DNA of 24,522 nt. Origin: an uncultured Bacilli bacterium. Lineage in GTDB: Bacteria > Bacillota_I > Bacilli_A > RF39 > UBA660. The DNA lies in contig CAKOPG010000020.1 in the NCBI GenBank assembly GCA_934098745.1, forward strand, positions 1 to 24,522, written 5' to 3'. Of the stretch, positions 14,248 through 24,400 are shown piece by piece. The notes beneath the pieces were generated by a model. It was not told the DNA's origin. It searched no databases and saw only the letters and a list, made by a program, of their open reading frames with translations. Both the position numbers and the translations under genes were made by a program. Numbering within the stretch: position 1 is the first letter of the stretch; each line of letters starts with the position of its first letter.

Positions 14248-14838
14248 ATGAAATTAAATTATAGATTGATGTTAATACTTGTAAGTTTATTTGTAATATT
14301 CTATTTCGTAGCGGATTATTTTTTAGGAAAGAATGTTCTTGATAAGAAAGAACTTGATAATCCGACGAATATAGTGATAGAAAAAAACAATTATGATCAT
14401 GAAAAAGAAATAGTAAATAATTTATATAATAATGTGAGAATGTTATATGATGTAGTTAATAATAAGTTTAAGGTTAGTCAAGATGAGACGATTGTTATTG
14501 GCGATATTACTTATAAGAAGATTACTAATTTTGATGAGACGATGAAAGGTAATTTTACAGAGAATGGTATAAGAAGATATATTCAAGATATGGGTAATTA
14601 TTTTGCCAGAGCTAATGGCGAATATTATTTAGCAGGTAATTTGGTAAGTTATCAAACTTATTATTTTAGAGGAGATACTACGAATATTTATATTACATAT
14701 GCGGATGATTCTGAAATAGATGGTATTATTTATGTTAAGTGGACTAGTAATAATAAGAATACTTTAGCTAGTATAAAGGTAATTAATGAAGATAATAGAT
14801 GGTTAATAGATGATATTATTTTATTATCTACGGAATAA
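14248..14838 (+). CDS. Membrane-anchored extracytoplasmic protein, unknown function
   Basis: About 196 residues from ATG 14248, which has AGGTGAT at 14237-14243; an in-frame GTG at 14239 lies inside that ribosome site. An N-terminal membrane anchor covers roughly residues 5-25 (RLMLILVSLFVIFYFVADYF), with no lipobox Cys and no clear cleavage site. The rest is predicted outside the cell: a helical stretch (YDHEKEIVNNLYNNVRMLYDVV) and then a beta-rich domain ending in DNRWLIDDIILL, a strand pattern common in cystatin/NTF2-like folds. I do not recognise the family. A wall-hydrolase inhibitor of the IseA type is conceivable given the size and the ITYKKI strand, but support is weak. It is followed by its own terminator. 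Confidence 0.6.
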   Translation: MKLNYRLMLILVSLFVIFYFVADYFLGKNVLDKKELDNPTNIVIEKNNYDHEKEIVNNLYNNVRMLYDVVNNKFKVSQDETIVIGDITYKKITNFDETMKGNFTENGIRRYIQDMGNYFARANGEYYLAGNLVSYQTYYFRGDTTNIYITYADDSEIDGIIYVKWTSNNKNTLASIKVINEDNRWLIDDIILLSTE

Positions 14839-14861
14839 CAGGGAATGCTCTCTGTTTTTTT
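14838..14861 (+). terminator. Terminator after the 14248 gene
   Basis: ACAGGGA (14838-14844) pairs with TCTCTGT (14849-14855), with one G-U pair and an ATGC loop, followed by a T-run to 14861. Confidence 0.75.
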
Positions 14862-14878
14862 AAATTAATTATATTTTA

Positions 14879-14995
14879 GTGGATATATATAAAGGTATAA
14901 AACTATGTAATAAGAATATTGGGTATAATGGTAAATTTTATACTTTTCCTTATTTCTTAACATTTTTACTTAAAAGATATTTAAAAGATAAGTAA
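14879..14995 (+). CDS. Possible small ORF (38 aa), weakly supported
   Basis: A GTG-initiated frame encodes VDIYKGIKLCNKNIGYNG and further aromatic and basic residues, ending LLKRYLKDK and a TAA stop. It follows TATATT-TTA, similar to the leaderless starts at 1822 and 10994, but here the -10 box ends only three bases before the GTG, which is too close. There is no ribosome site. It may be chance in an AT-rich gap; the rest of 14862-15012 shows nothing else. Confidence 0.2.
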   Translation: MDIYKGIKLCNKNIGYNGKFYTFPYFLTFLLKRYLKDK

Positions 14996-15012
14996 TAAAT
15001 ATGACATTTTTC

Positions 15013-15041
15013 TTGTTTTAAGGGAATAGATGTATTATAAT
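15013..15041 (+). promoter_or_regulatory. Sigma-A promoter of the TagO-like gene
   Basis: TTGTTT (15013-15018), a 17-base spacer and a perfect TATAAT (15036-15041). The start would be near 15048, close to the ribosome site AGGTGG (15048-15053). Confidence 0.6.
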
Positions 15042-15058
15042 TAATTTAGGTGGTTTAG

Positions 15059-16102
15059 ATGCATGTAAAAGAAATTATATATATGATAGTTATTCCCTTT
15101 TTATTTGTTTTGGCAATAACGCCTTTTATTAAGAAGGTCGCTAATCATGTAGGAGCAATGGATATTCCTAATGCTAGAAAGGTTCATAATGTACCGATAC
15201 CTAGACTTGGAGGATTAGGAATATATTTAGGCTTTTTACTGGGATATATTTTATTTGGAACAATGTCACTTAGAATGAATGCTATTTTAATAGGAAGTTT
15301 TATTATTATTTTAACGGGAATGGTTGATGATATTAATCCAATACCGGCTAAAGTTAAGTTTTTATTTCAAATAATAGCGGCTTCGGTGGTAGCTATATAT
15401 GGACAAATTCTTCTTAGTGATTTATCGGCTTTTGGTTTTTATATAGAATTTGGATGGTTTAGTTATCCAATAACTATTTTATTTATTGTTGCCATAATTA
15501 ATTGTATTAATTTAATCGATGGCCTTGATGGATTAGCGGCGGGTTTATCTTCAATATATTTTATAACAATAGGTATCGTTATTGTTGGATGGAAACATTC
15601 TTTTGATTTAGATGCTATTATAACATTTATTATGTTAGGAGCAACGTTAGGATTTCTATGTCATAATTTTAATCCGGCAAAGATTTTTATGGGGGATTCT
15701 GGAAGTATGTTTTTAGGATATATAATTGCCGTTATTGCATTACTGGGATTTAAGAATGTTACTTTGACAACATTACTGGCTCCAATATGTTTATTAGCTA
15801 TTCCTATTATGGATACATTATTTGCAATACTTAGGAGATTTATTAATAAAAAACCAATTGGTGAACCAGATAAAGAACATTTACATCATCAATTACTTAA
15901 TTTGCATTTATCACATAAAACAACAGTATTAGTAATTTATTTTGTAGATATATTATTTGCTTTAGCAATGCTTGTATATATGTTATATGATAGAACAGTA
16001 GGAGTAATTATATATGCGATCCTTTTTATAGCAGTATTTATATTTGTAATAAAGACTAATATTATAATTGATCATAATAAAAAGATACCTGAAAAAAAGT
16101 AG
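15059..16102 (+). CDS. TagO/WecA-type undecaprenyl-phosphate N-acetylhexosamine-1-phosphate transferase
   Basis: A 347-residue polytopic enzyme of the MraY/WecA/TagO family. It transfers a sugar 1-phosphate from a UDP-sugar (UDP-GlcNAc for TagO) to undecaprenyl phosphate on the cytoplasmic face, the first step in wall teichoic acid or other envelope glycan synthesis. Motifs in order: DIPNARKVHNVPIPRLGG near the N-terminus, D90-D91 (MVDDINP), N151-L-I-D154-G-L-D157-G, the MGDSGS block with D213, and the HLHH motif at H274-H277. About eleven membrane helices are expected. The HIHH-like loop and the DIPNARKVH motif place it with TagO/WecA rather than MraY. Start: ATG 15059 with AGGTGG and a good promoter; the gene stands alone before a terminator. 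Which glycan it primes cannot be told. Confidence 0.88.
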   Translation: MHVKEIIYMIVIPFLFVLAITPFIKKVANHVGAMDIPNARKVHNVPIPRLGGLGIYLGFLLGYILFGTMSLRMNAILIGSFIIILTGMVDDINPIPAKVKFLFQIIAASVVAIYGQILLSDLSAFGFYIEFGWFSYPITILFIVAIINCINLIDGLDGLAAGLSSIYFITIGIVIVGWKHSFDLDAIITFIMLGATLGFLCHNFNPAKIFMGDSGSMFLGYIIAVIALLGFKNVTLTTLLAPICLLAIPIMDTLFAILRRFINKKPIGEPDKEHLHHQLLNLHLSHKTTVLVIYFVDILFALAMLVYMLYDRTVGVIIYAILFIAVFIFVIKTNIIIDHNKKIPEKK

Positions 16103-16113
16103 GGTATTTTTTC
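16082..16113 (+). terminator. Terminator of the TagO-like gene
   Basis: AAGATACC (16082-16089) pairs with GGTATTTT (16103-16110), with one G-U pair, around a 13-base loop that contains the stop codon; a T-run follows. Confidence 0.6.
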
Positions 16114-16142
16114 TTGATATAAATATGTAAATGCATTATAAT
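16114..16142 (+). promoter_or_regulatory. Sigma-A promoter of the paralogous pair
   Basis: TTGATA (16114-16119), a 17-base spacer and TATAAT (16137-16142): 11 of 12 consensus positions. It begins right after the preceding terminator, and the ribosome site GGGGGA (16155-16160) follows. Confidence 0.75.
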
Positions 16143-16165
16143 AAATAGAAATCTGGGGGAATTAT

Positions 16166-16942
16166 ATGAATATTGGGTATGAAAGAGAATTATTACTTTT
16201 ATTTGGTAATATAATAGAGCCGGTTGATGAATTTAATTATAATATTATAAATAAAGATAATGATTTAATAGGAAGTATTATAATAGATGGAGAAAATATA
16301 ACCATGTATTTTACTGATGAGAGAATTAATTATTATGGTAAGAGACACGGTAATGAGGATGTTAGAAGTTATAATTTTTCTGTATGGAGTGATAAAAAGG
16401 TTCATTATGATGTTAAATTATGTCTTGATAAAGAAAGAAAAGAATTAATAGTAGTTGATGATTATTTAGAACAAGAAGGTAAGTTAGTAGTTAGTGATAA
16501 TATGTTTTCTTTTGGTTATAAATATTATAATAGAGGAATAACTACTAATTATAGGATGATGGTTAGTTATGGAATGAAATTAAATCAAGAAACAGGTCTT
16601 TTAGAGGAAAATAAAGTATATAGTTATGATATACTATCTAAAGGAAATAATGCTCCGACAATTCATAATAGTTTTTTATATGATACGAGTAAAAATGATA
16701 TAATTAATACTATTTTAAGCCATGAAGAAGGAATAAAGGCTTTTAATAATTTTAGAGAATTTTTACAAGGAGTTATTCCTAGTGATAGTAATATTGTGAG
16801 AATATTTTTTGCCTCTTCTTGTTTTAGAGAAGATATTATCGCGTTATTCGTACCAGAGTTTTTATCAAGAGTGAAAAGAAATGAAGAAGAATATTTAAAG
16901 GATAATATTAAAAAACGTAGTAAAAAGAGAAAGGATATGTAA
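16166..16942 (+). CDS. Hypothetical protein, first of a paralogous pair (258 aa)
   Basis: I do not recognise the family. The protein is predicted cytosolic: no signal peptide and no membrane helix. It has a charged, beta-rich N-terminal part and a helical C-terminal part. The opening MNIGYERELLLLFGN and the segment ILSHEEGIKAFNNFREFLQGVIPS, followed by ALFVPEF, match the next gene in order and spacing, so the two are paralogues. The C-terminus ends in a very basic tail (KKRSKKRKDM). It has a strong promoter and the ribosome site GGGGGA with a 5-base spacer. The next gene begins two bases after its stop, so they form one operon. Confidence 0.65.
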   Translation: MNIGYERELLLLFGNIIEPVDEFNYNIINKDNDLIGSIIIDGENITMYFTDERINYYGKRHGNEDVRSYNFSVWSDKKVHYDVKLCLDKERKELIVVDDYLEQEGKLVVSDNMFSFGYKYYNRGITTNYRMMVSYGMKLNQETGLLEENKVYSYDILSKGNNAPTIHNSFLYDTSKNDIINTILSHEEGIKAFNNFREFLQGVIPSDSNIVRIFFASSCFREDIIALFVPEFLSRVKRNEEEYLKDNIKKRSKKRKDM

Positions 16943-16944
16943 TT

Positions 16945-18153
16945 ATGAATATTGAATATGAAAAAAGATTACTTGATATATTAGGATTAGAAATAAAAGA
17001 AGTAGAAGGAAAAGATAATTATTTATTAATTATTTCACCTTCTAAAGGAAAAGTTGGAAATATAAGAAGAGTATATACGAAAAATAGTTCAAAAGAAAGA
17101 ACTTCATATATAAATAAGATGTATTTTAATACGGGAAATATTATTTATAGCGATAAAAGGTATTTAGATGTTTGTGAAAATAATGAAGGTTATGAATATA
17201 CATTTAAAACTATAAAAGATGATGTAACTTATTCAGTTAGTTTAACTTTGGGTAGTGATGAAACTATTTCTATTAAAGTATTGGATACTGATAAAAGTAT
17301 AGCAACATTTTCTATTTTAGATGGCTGTTTTGATTTTAGTTTTAGTAGATTAGAAGGGGAACAGTTTATTTCAGAAACGGTTGTCGTATCAACAGATGGT
17401 ATTTCTCCGGATGATACTTATTGGACACATAAAGGTAAAACTTATCAATATCAGGCTTTGATATCTAAAAAGGGAGAATACTCTTTAGGGGATTCTTTAC
17501 TTGCAGTTAATGCTTATCCTAAAGATTCAATAGATGCTAGAAGTTTTGTTACAGAAAAAATAACTAAAAATGGTAAAAATGCTCTTTTTAGAAAAGAGAG
17601 TAGAAAAGAATATATAAGTGATATTATTATTAATCATCAACTTGGAATTATAGCTTTTCAAAAACTTAGAGCATTTTTAGGAAGTATTATTCCTAGTAAA
17701 AAGGATATAGTTTTAACAATGTTAGAAGAAAGAGGATTAAAAGAATATCCGTTTACTTTATTTGTACCTGAATTAAAGGAAAGTATTAATTTAGCTAAAT
17801 ACGATATAATTATGGAATATAAAGATGGTATTATGCTTGGTTATTACATGATTAAGACAAAGATGGGAAACGTATATAATAATATGGATGTTATTTATGA
17901 TAATCAAGTAATTAATTTTGGTAGAGTAATATCAAAGGATATAGATAATAGTAAATTGTCTGGTTTTTATGATTTCTTTGAAAATTATATAATGAAATAT
18001 CCCGATGGTGTAAACATAGATGAGGTATTTGATTTATCAACGATGGAAAGAATATGCGATACTGATAGGGTAAATGAAATAGTCGAGCTTATTAGAGTTG
18101 GAAGAAAAAATATGGTAAGAAGTAGAGGAAAAAGAAATACAGAGATAAAATAA
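16945..18153 (+). CDS. Hypothetical protein, second of a paralogous pair (402 aa)
   Basis: No family is recognised. It is a soluble, charged protein with no signal or membrane segment. It shares MNIxYExxLLxxxG at the start and IINHQLGIIAFQKLRAFLGSIIPSKKDIV and FTLFVPEL in the middle with its neighbour, and adds about 130 residues at the C-terminus (from IIMEYKDGIMLGYYMIKTKMG on), ending in a basic tail with RSRGKRN. The N-terminal half looks beta-rich. The start ATG has AAGGAT at 16931-16936 and lies two bases after the upstream stop. A duplication followed by C-terminal loss in the first copy, or gain in this one, would explain the pair. Confidence 0.65.
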   Translation: MNIEYEKRLLDILGLEIKEVEGKDNYLLIISPSKGKVGNIRRVYTKNSSKERTSYINKMYFNTGNIIYSDKRYLDVCENNEGYEYTFKTIKDDVTYSVSLTLGSDETISIKVLDTDKSIATFSILDGCFDFSFSRLEGEQFISETVVVSTDGISPDDTYWTHKGKTYQYQALISKKGEYSLGDSLLAVNAYPKDSIDARSFVTEKITKNGKNALFRKESRKEYISDIIINHQLGIIAFQKLRAFLGSIIPSKKDIVLTMLEERGLKEYPFTLFVPELKESINLAKYDIIMEYKDGIMLGYYMIKTKMGNVYNNMDVIYDNQVINFGRVISKDIDNSKLSGFYDFFENYIMKYPDGVNIDEVFDLSTMERICDTDRVNEIVELIRVGRKNMVRSRGKRNTEIK

Positions 18154-18204
18154 ATTGGATATGACATCATTTTTCTTTATAAAAAATTAGTTTAAAAATA
18201 TATT

Positions 18205-18237
18205 AAAATACATTTCTAAAAAGAGTGTATTTTTTTT
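18205..18237 (+). terminator. Terminator after the paralogous pair
   Basis: The perfect 8-bp arms AAAATACA (18205-18212) and TGTATTTT (18226-18233) surround a 13-base loop, with a T-run to 18237. Confidence 0.65.
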
Positions 18238-18263
18238 ATTATCCCTAAAGGACTAATGTAATA

Positions 18264-18318
18264 TAAAAAATGCCCCTAAGTATAATACTTAGGGACCCTT
18301 TTATTTTTCTATTTTCCT
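18264..18318 (-). ncRNA. Candidate ~55-nt small RNA read leftwards from the minus promoter
   Basis: The minus promoter predicts a start near 18318. The RNA then runs through the left hairpin (stem CCCTAAGT/ACTTAGGG, loop of five), which on this strand is followed by GCA and six T (complement of 18265-18270), a standard terminator. The product would be a short RNA made almost entirely of that hairpin. It is an inference from signals only. Confidence 0.35.
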
Positions 18319-18324
18319 ATATAA

Positions 18325-18353
18325 ATTATAGCATAGCCCTTGTTTCCTGTAAA
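18325..18353 (-). promoter_or_regulatory. Minus-strand promoter between the inverted repeats
   Basis: Read leftwards: TTTACA (18353-18348), a 17-base spacer and TATAAT (18330-18325), preceded by TGC, which makes an extended -10. It points away from the surface-protein gene and into the left hairpin. Confidence 0.6.
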
Positions 18354-18385
18354 TACAAAATTCGATTTTTTTAGAATTTAAAATG

Positions 18386-18414
18386 TTGTAAAATATAGTC
18401 TGAATCCCTATAAT
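18386..18414 (+). promoter_or_regulatory. Promoter of the giant repeat protein
   Basis: TTGTAA (18386-18391), a 17-base spacer and TATAAT (18409-18414). The start is near 18421, giving a leader of about 64 bases that includes the right hairpin (18444-18464), which ends seven bases before the ribosome site. That hairpin lacks a T-run and so should not terminate. Confidence 0.7.
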
Positions 18415-18484
18415 GTAAGGTATTTGCATGCATACAAAAGGGTCCTTAAGTATTATACTTAAGGATATAATGAGGAGTATAAAT

Positions 18485-21400
18485 ATGACTGGTAGAAAGA
18501 AGAATATCTATTTAACAGTAAGTGTTTTATTTATTGGTTTATTAATAATGGTTGGTACTTTTAGCTATTGGACATGGGTAAGTAGTGAGAATAAAAATAT
18601 TGTTTTTAATACCGCTAAAGGTTTAGCTGATTATATAATATATGACTCTGGGGAATCAAAGTTCGTCGGGGATTTTAAAGTGGGCGATAGTTATACCGAG
18701 GGAGTCCACACAACGGTATCTATTTATAAAAAAGAAGAAGCTAGTAAGGCAATGTTATATGCAACTATTTATATGAAAGTAAATAGTATTGGTAATAACT
18801 TAAGTAATACCAAGGGACTTAAATGGGTAATAACTGAAGGAGATAGTACAAATCCGGGTAATGTTTTAGCCGAGGGTAACTTTGTTGGTACCAAGGCTAA
18901 AGATGAGTTTATTATATTACCATCTATCGAGGTAACGACATCAAAGAAAGAATATACGGTATGGATATGGTTAGATAGTAAATATGCGACAGTTGATATG
19001 AGTGGAGAGAGCTTAGATACCATCGTATGGACCCAAGTAGATCAAGTAATTGAAGATAGTTTTGAAATAACAAGATTAAGTAATAATTATCAAATAATAA
19101 ATGCTACGGTCGTAAATGCTACCAAGAATATTGTTAGTTATGCTATAACTAATAGTAATGTAGAACCAGTTAAGAATAATACTTCTTCTTCAGTAGTAGT
19201 AAGTCCTCTTGTTAATAATACTAATGATGTTAAGGTTACACAGATAGATAATGAGACAACTAGTTGGATAAGTATTCCTGAAGAAGAGCAAAGTAGAATA
19301 TATACTTTGGAATATGTAGTAAGTAGTACCGGAACGTATTATGTTTGGTTTAAAGATAGTGATGGGAAGGTAATTAATAAAAGTATCGAAATAAGTGAAG
19401 TTAATAATAATAAACCATCATGTACATTTAGTGAGTTTAATCCAGTAACTATTAATAATGGTGATACTTCCAAAATTACTTTAACATGTACTGATAACAT
19501 AGGATTAATAGGTAGTAGTGATATTACTAAAGATAATCTTGTATTATCAAATGATGTAATTGATATAAGTAAGATAGAAAAAGAAAATATAGATAATGGA
19601 TATAAATATATTATTACAGTAACTGCTAAGAGTAATACTGGTAATGTCACAATAAAATTAAATAATAATATACTAATAAATAGTATAGGTAATGGAAATG
19701 ATGCAGTAACATCTAATAAATTAGGTATTACTAGTACCTTTAGTATTACTTATAAAGATGTGGAAAATACAGAATTTAGTGGAATCCATGAAGAAGAATA
19801 TCCTCAAACATATGAGTCTGGGATAATAACTCCATTAGATATACCTAGTAAAAAGGGATATACCTTTAATGGATATTATCTAGAATCAGATGGTAGTGGT
19901 GATAGAGTAGCTAAAATATCAGATGATCAAACAGACAATATAATTTTATATGCTAAATGGGTCGATGATATAGCCCCATATGGCGTAGCTAACTTATCAC
20001 TTCAAAGTGGGACGTTTGCCTTAAGTTTATCTAACTATGGTGATGATGGCTCGGGATTAACAGGTACCTTTGGTTTTGCCTTAATAAATACAGGTACCTG
20101 TGAGGCAGCTACTTATGAAGATACTACAGATATCTCAAAAGCATATAGTGATGACTTCACAGAAAATACAACGTATTATGGCTGTATAAAACTTACAGAT
20201 AATAGTGGTAATATTGCATATTTAAAATCTGTGGGAATAACGTATAAATATGTTGATATGGAGAACTCTTATACGACGTCTGGAGAACATACGTTTATTG
20301 CACCAACAACAGGAAATTATACATTAGAAGTGTGGGGAGCCCAAGGAGGAATAGCTGGAAGTGGTAACAATTATGGTGGTTATGCAACTGGTGCAGTTTC
20401 TTTAACTAAAGGTAGTACATTATATGTAAATGTTGGAGGTGCTGGTTCTCCTCTTGCAAGTGGTGATAACATAAGTTATGGCGGATATAATGGTGGCGGA
20501 AATGGTGGAACTGGTACTCAAGGTGGCAGTGGTGGTGGCGGAGCAACTCATATTGCCACGTCTAGTGGAGTTTTATCAAGTCTATCTTCAAACAGAGATA
20601 ATATTTTAATCGTTGCTGGTGGAGGAGGCGGTTCAGCAGCTGAATCAGTACTGAAAGGTTCCGGCGGTGGCTATATAGGAGTAGATGGCGGTTATGCCAC
20701 AGCATACCCAAGTTATTTTGCTACTGGAGGTAGTCAAATACAAGGTGGAAAGGATAATGCCGAAGGGACTAGTTATGCCGAATTTGGATTAGGAGGGAAG
20801 TATTTTACATTTGCAGGTGGAAACGGCGGTGGTGGCGGCTATTATGGTGGCGGTGGTTCTTCACGAAGCCATTCCGGCGGTGGCGGTGGTTCTGGATATA
20901 TCGGTAATAGTTTACTAACTAATAAATACATGTATTGTTATAATTGTACAACATCAGATGCTGAAGCTACGAGAACTTATACGACCACCAATGTATCTAG
21001 TACACCAATATCTAACTATGCGAAACAAGGAGACGGAGCGGCTAAAATTAAATATATTGCTATAAATAATGTAGTTTCTTTGATATTGACCTATAATAAC
21101 AATGGCGGAAGTGGTTGTTATTCAAAATCCATTGCTACGGGTTCTAAATATGGTGAGTTATGTATTCCAACAAGGGATGGATATACTTTCGATGGTTGGT
21201 ATACGGAAGTGTCTGATGGCAATAAAGTAACTGAAGATGCTGAAGTAACCGTTATCGAAAATCAAACAGTATATGCTCATTGGATAGAACTTACTAAACC
21301 AATGATCGCCTTTACTCCAAATGGTAATAATAGTTATCAAAATGGAACAATCAATACAGTAATTAATGTATCTAAAGGTAGTGCGAGTCTAGATTTAAGC

Positions 21401-24400
21401 AGCTTAAAATATATATATTCAACAGATGTTAATGCCACACCAAATACATCTTTTGTACGTGGCGAAGAAATAAAGTTAGAAAATGCTACCGGGCTATATT
21501 ATTTAATAGCTTCCGCTTGTGATATAGATGGAAATTGTACCAAAGAAGCATCAAATCCATTTTATGTAGATAATACTTCGCCTATCGGAACGATGGCTTT
21601 ATCCTTTAGATTGGGCTATATTAATATAAATGTAGATGCCATAGATAATGATAGTGGTATTAAGGAGTATGGTTATTTAATTCAAAAAGATAATACTACT
21701 TGTCCAACTACGGGATATACAGCATCAACTAATAATAATTATTTTTTGGTTGCCTATGAAGAAGGAAATTATACAATATGTGTAAAAGTAATAGATAAAA
21801 CTGGTAATGCAGGTTATATTAGTAATAATATTAATTTAGATATCAGAAGTATTACCTATAAAGATGTGGGAGATACAGAATTTAGTGGGATACATGAAAC
21901 TAATTATCCTCTTGCATACAATATTGGAGAAACAACAATACTAGATTTACCTAGTAAAAAGGGATATACCTTTAATGGATATTATCTAGAATCAGATGGT
22001 AGTGGTGATAGGGTAGCTAAAATATCAGATGATCAAACTGATAATATTACATTATATGCCAAGTGGGTCGATGATCCACCATATGGGGTAGCTAGTTTAT
22101 CATTAAATGATGAAATATTTACTTTAACATTATCTAATTATGGGGATGATGGCTCGGGGTTAGCAGGTACCTTTGGTTTTGCTTTGATAAGTACAGGAAC
22201 GTGTGAGACAGCAACTTATGAAAATACTACGGTTACTTCAAAGGTGTATAGTGGTAATTTAATTGAAGGTACAACGTATTATGGTTGTATTAAGTTAACT
22301 GATAAAAATAATAATGTAGGATATTTAAAATCTATAGAAATAACATATAAACATGTTAATATAGAAAACTATTATACGACATCTGGAGAACATACGTTTA
22401 TTGCCCCAACAACAGGAAATTATACATTAGAAGTATGGGGCGCCCAAGGAGGAATAGCTGGAAGCGGTAACAATTATGGTGGCTATGCAACTGGTATGGT
22501 TTCTTTAACCAAAGGTAATACATTATATGTAAATGTTGGAGGTGCTGGTTCTCCTCTTGCAAGTGGTGATAACATAAGTTATGGCGGATACAATGGTGGC
22601 GGAAATGGTGGAACTGGTACTCAAGGCGGAAGTGGTGGTGGCGGAGCAACTCATATTGCCACGTCTAGTGGAATTTTATCAAGTCTATCTTCAAACAGAG
22701 ATAATATTTTAATCGTTGCTGGTGGTGGTGGCGGTTCAGCAGCTGAATCAGTACTGAAAGGTTCCGGCGGTGGCTATATAGGAGTAGATGGCGGTTATGC
22801 CACAGCATACCCAAGTTATTTTGCTACTGGAGGTAGTCAAATACAAGGCGGAAAGGATAATGCCGAAGGGACTAGTTATGCTGGATTCGGACTAGGAGGT
22901 AATTATTTTACATCAGCCGGTGGAAACGGCGGAGGAGGCGGTTTCTATGGCGGAGGCGGTTCTTCACGAAGTCATTCCGGCGGAGGCGGTGGTTCTGGAT
23001 ATATTGGAAATAATTCATTAACCAATAAATATATGTATTGTTATAATTGTGCAACATCGAATGATGAAAACACAAAGACCTATACGACAACCAATGTATC
23101 TAGTACACCGACAGCAAATTATGCTAAAAGTGGCAATGGAGCTGCCAAAATTACTTATAATATTGTAAATGATATTACTTCTTTAATATTAACGTATAAT
23201 AATAATGGTGGCAGTGGTTGTAAGGCAAAATCTATTGTTAATGGTTCTAAATATGGAGAATTATGTACGCCGGTAAAGAACGGTTATAAGTTTGTTGGTT
23301 GGTATACGCAGTCGTCTGGTGGTAATAAAGTAACTGAAGATGATGAAGTAACGGTTACGGAAGACCAAACAATATATGCTCATTGGGAAGAACTTACCGA
23401 ACCGGTGATTAATTTTGTACCAAACGGTACTGATAGTTATGAAAACGGAACAATTAATACAGTAATCAATGTTTCTAGAGGAAATGTTGAATTAGATTTA
23501 AATAGTTCAAAATATATATATTCAACTAATGCTGACGATACTCCAAATACCTTATTTGTACGTGGAGAGGAAGTAAAATTAGAAAATGCTACCGGAATAT
23601 ATTATTTAATAGCTTCGGTTTGTGATATAGATGGTAATTGTACCAAAGAAGTATCTAAGCCATTTTATATAGATAATACTTCACCTACCGGAACAATGTC
23701 TTTATCTTTTAGATCAGGCTATATTAATATAAATGTAGATGCCGTAGATAATGACAGTGGTATTAAGGAATATGGTTACTTGATTCAAAAAGACAATGAT
23801 ACTTGTCCAACAACGGGATACGCAAATTCTACCAATAATAGTTATTCTTTAACAGCTTATGAAGAAGGAAATTATACGGTATGTGTAAAACTTACAGATA
23901 AAGCGGGTAATATTAGTTATATCAGTAATAATATTAATTTAAATATCAGAAGTATTACCTATAAAGATGTGGGCGATACAGAATTTAGTGGCGTCCATGA
24001 AATTGATTATCCATTTATTTATAGTGTCGGAGAAGTAACGGTATTAGATAGACCTACCAGAGCAGGTTATACTTTTTTGGGGTATTACTTATCATCTGAT
24101 GGAAGTGGTGATGAAATAACCAGAATATCAGTTACAGAAACAGAAAATATAACTTTATATGCGAAATGGATAGATAATATATTACCATATGGGGTAGCTA
24201 ATTTAGCTCTAAATGATGGGGTATATACGTTATCTTTAACTAATCAAGGTGATGAAGGAGCTGGCTTAACGGGTATATATGGTTATGCATTAATAAGTAC
24301 AGGTACCTGTGAAGCTGCTACTTATGAAGAATCAACAAGTTTATCTAAGGTATATAATGGTAGTTATACCGATGGAACAACGTATTATGGATGTATAAAA

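Larger units (their letters stand above)
18278..18460. repeat. Inverted repeat, 25-base arms with one mismatch, around two divergent promoters
   Basis: The arm at 18278-18302 is the reverse complement of the arm at 18436-18460 except at one base (TTAGGG versus TTAAGG). The 133 bases between hold a promoter on each strand. Each arm belongs to a local palindrome: CCCTAAGT/ACTTAGGG at 18274-18294 and CCTTAAGT/ACTTAAGG at 18444-18464. Confidence 0.8.
18154..18484. other. Regulatory intergenic region before the giant repeat protein
   Basis: This 331-base gap holds no convincing gene. In order it contains a terminator for the paralogous pair, a palindromic hairpin (18274-18294), a minus-strand promoter (18353-18325), a plus-strand promoter (18386-18414), a second, nearly identical hairpin in inverted orientation (18444-18464), and the ribosome site GAGGAG (18472-18477). 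The individual parts are listed separately. Confidence 0.7.

Noticed and set aside
18466..18471. TATAAT directly before the ribosome site of the giant protein
   Set aside because: A start from it would fall after the ribosome site, and no -35 is present; the promoter at 18386-18414 is far better.
22398..23090. Minus-strand frames rich in His and Arg opposite the glycine-rich repeats
   Set aside because: They are the complement of Gly-rich codons in the well-supported plus-strand frame, with no ribosome site and low-complexity products.
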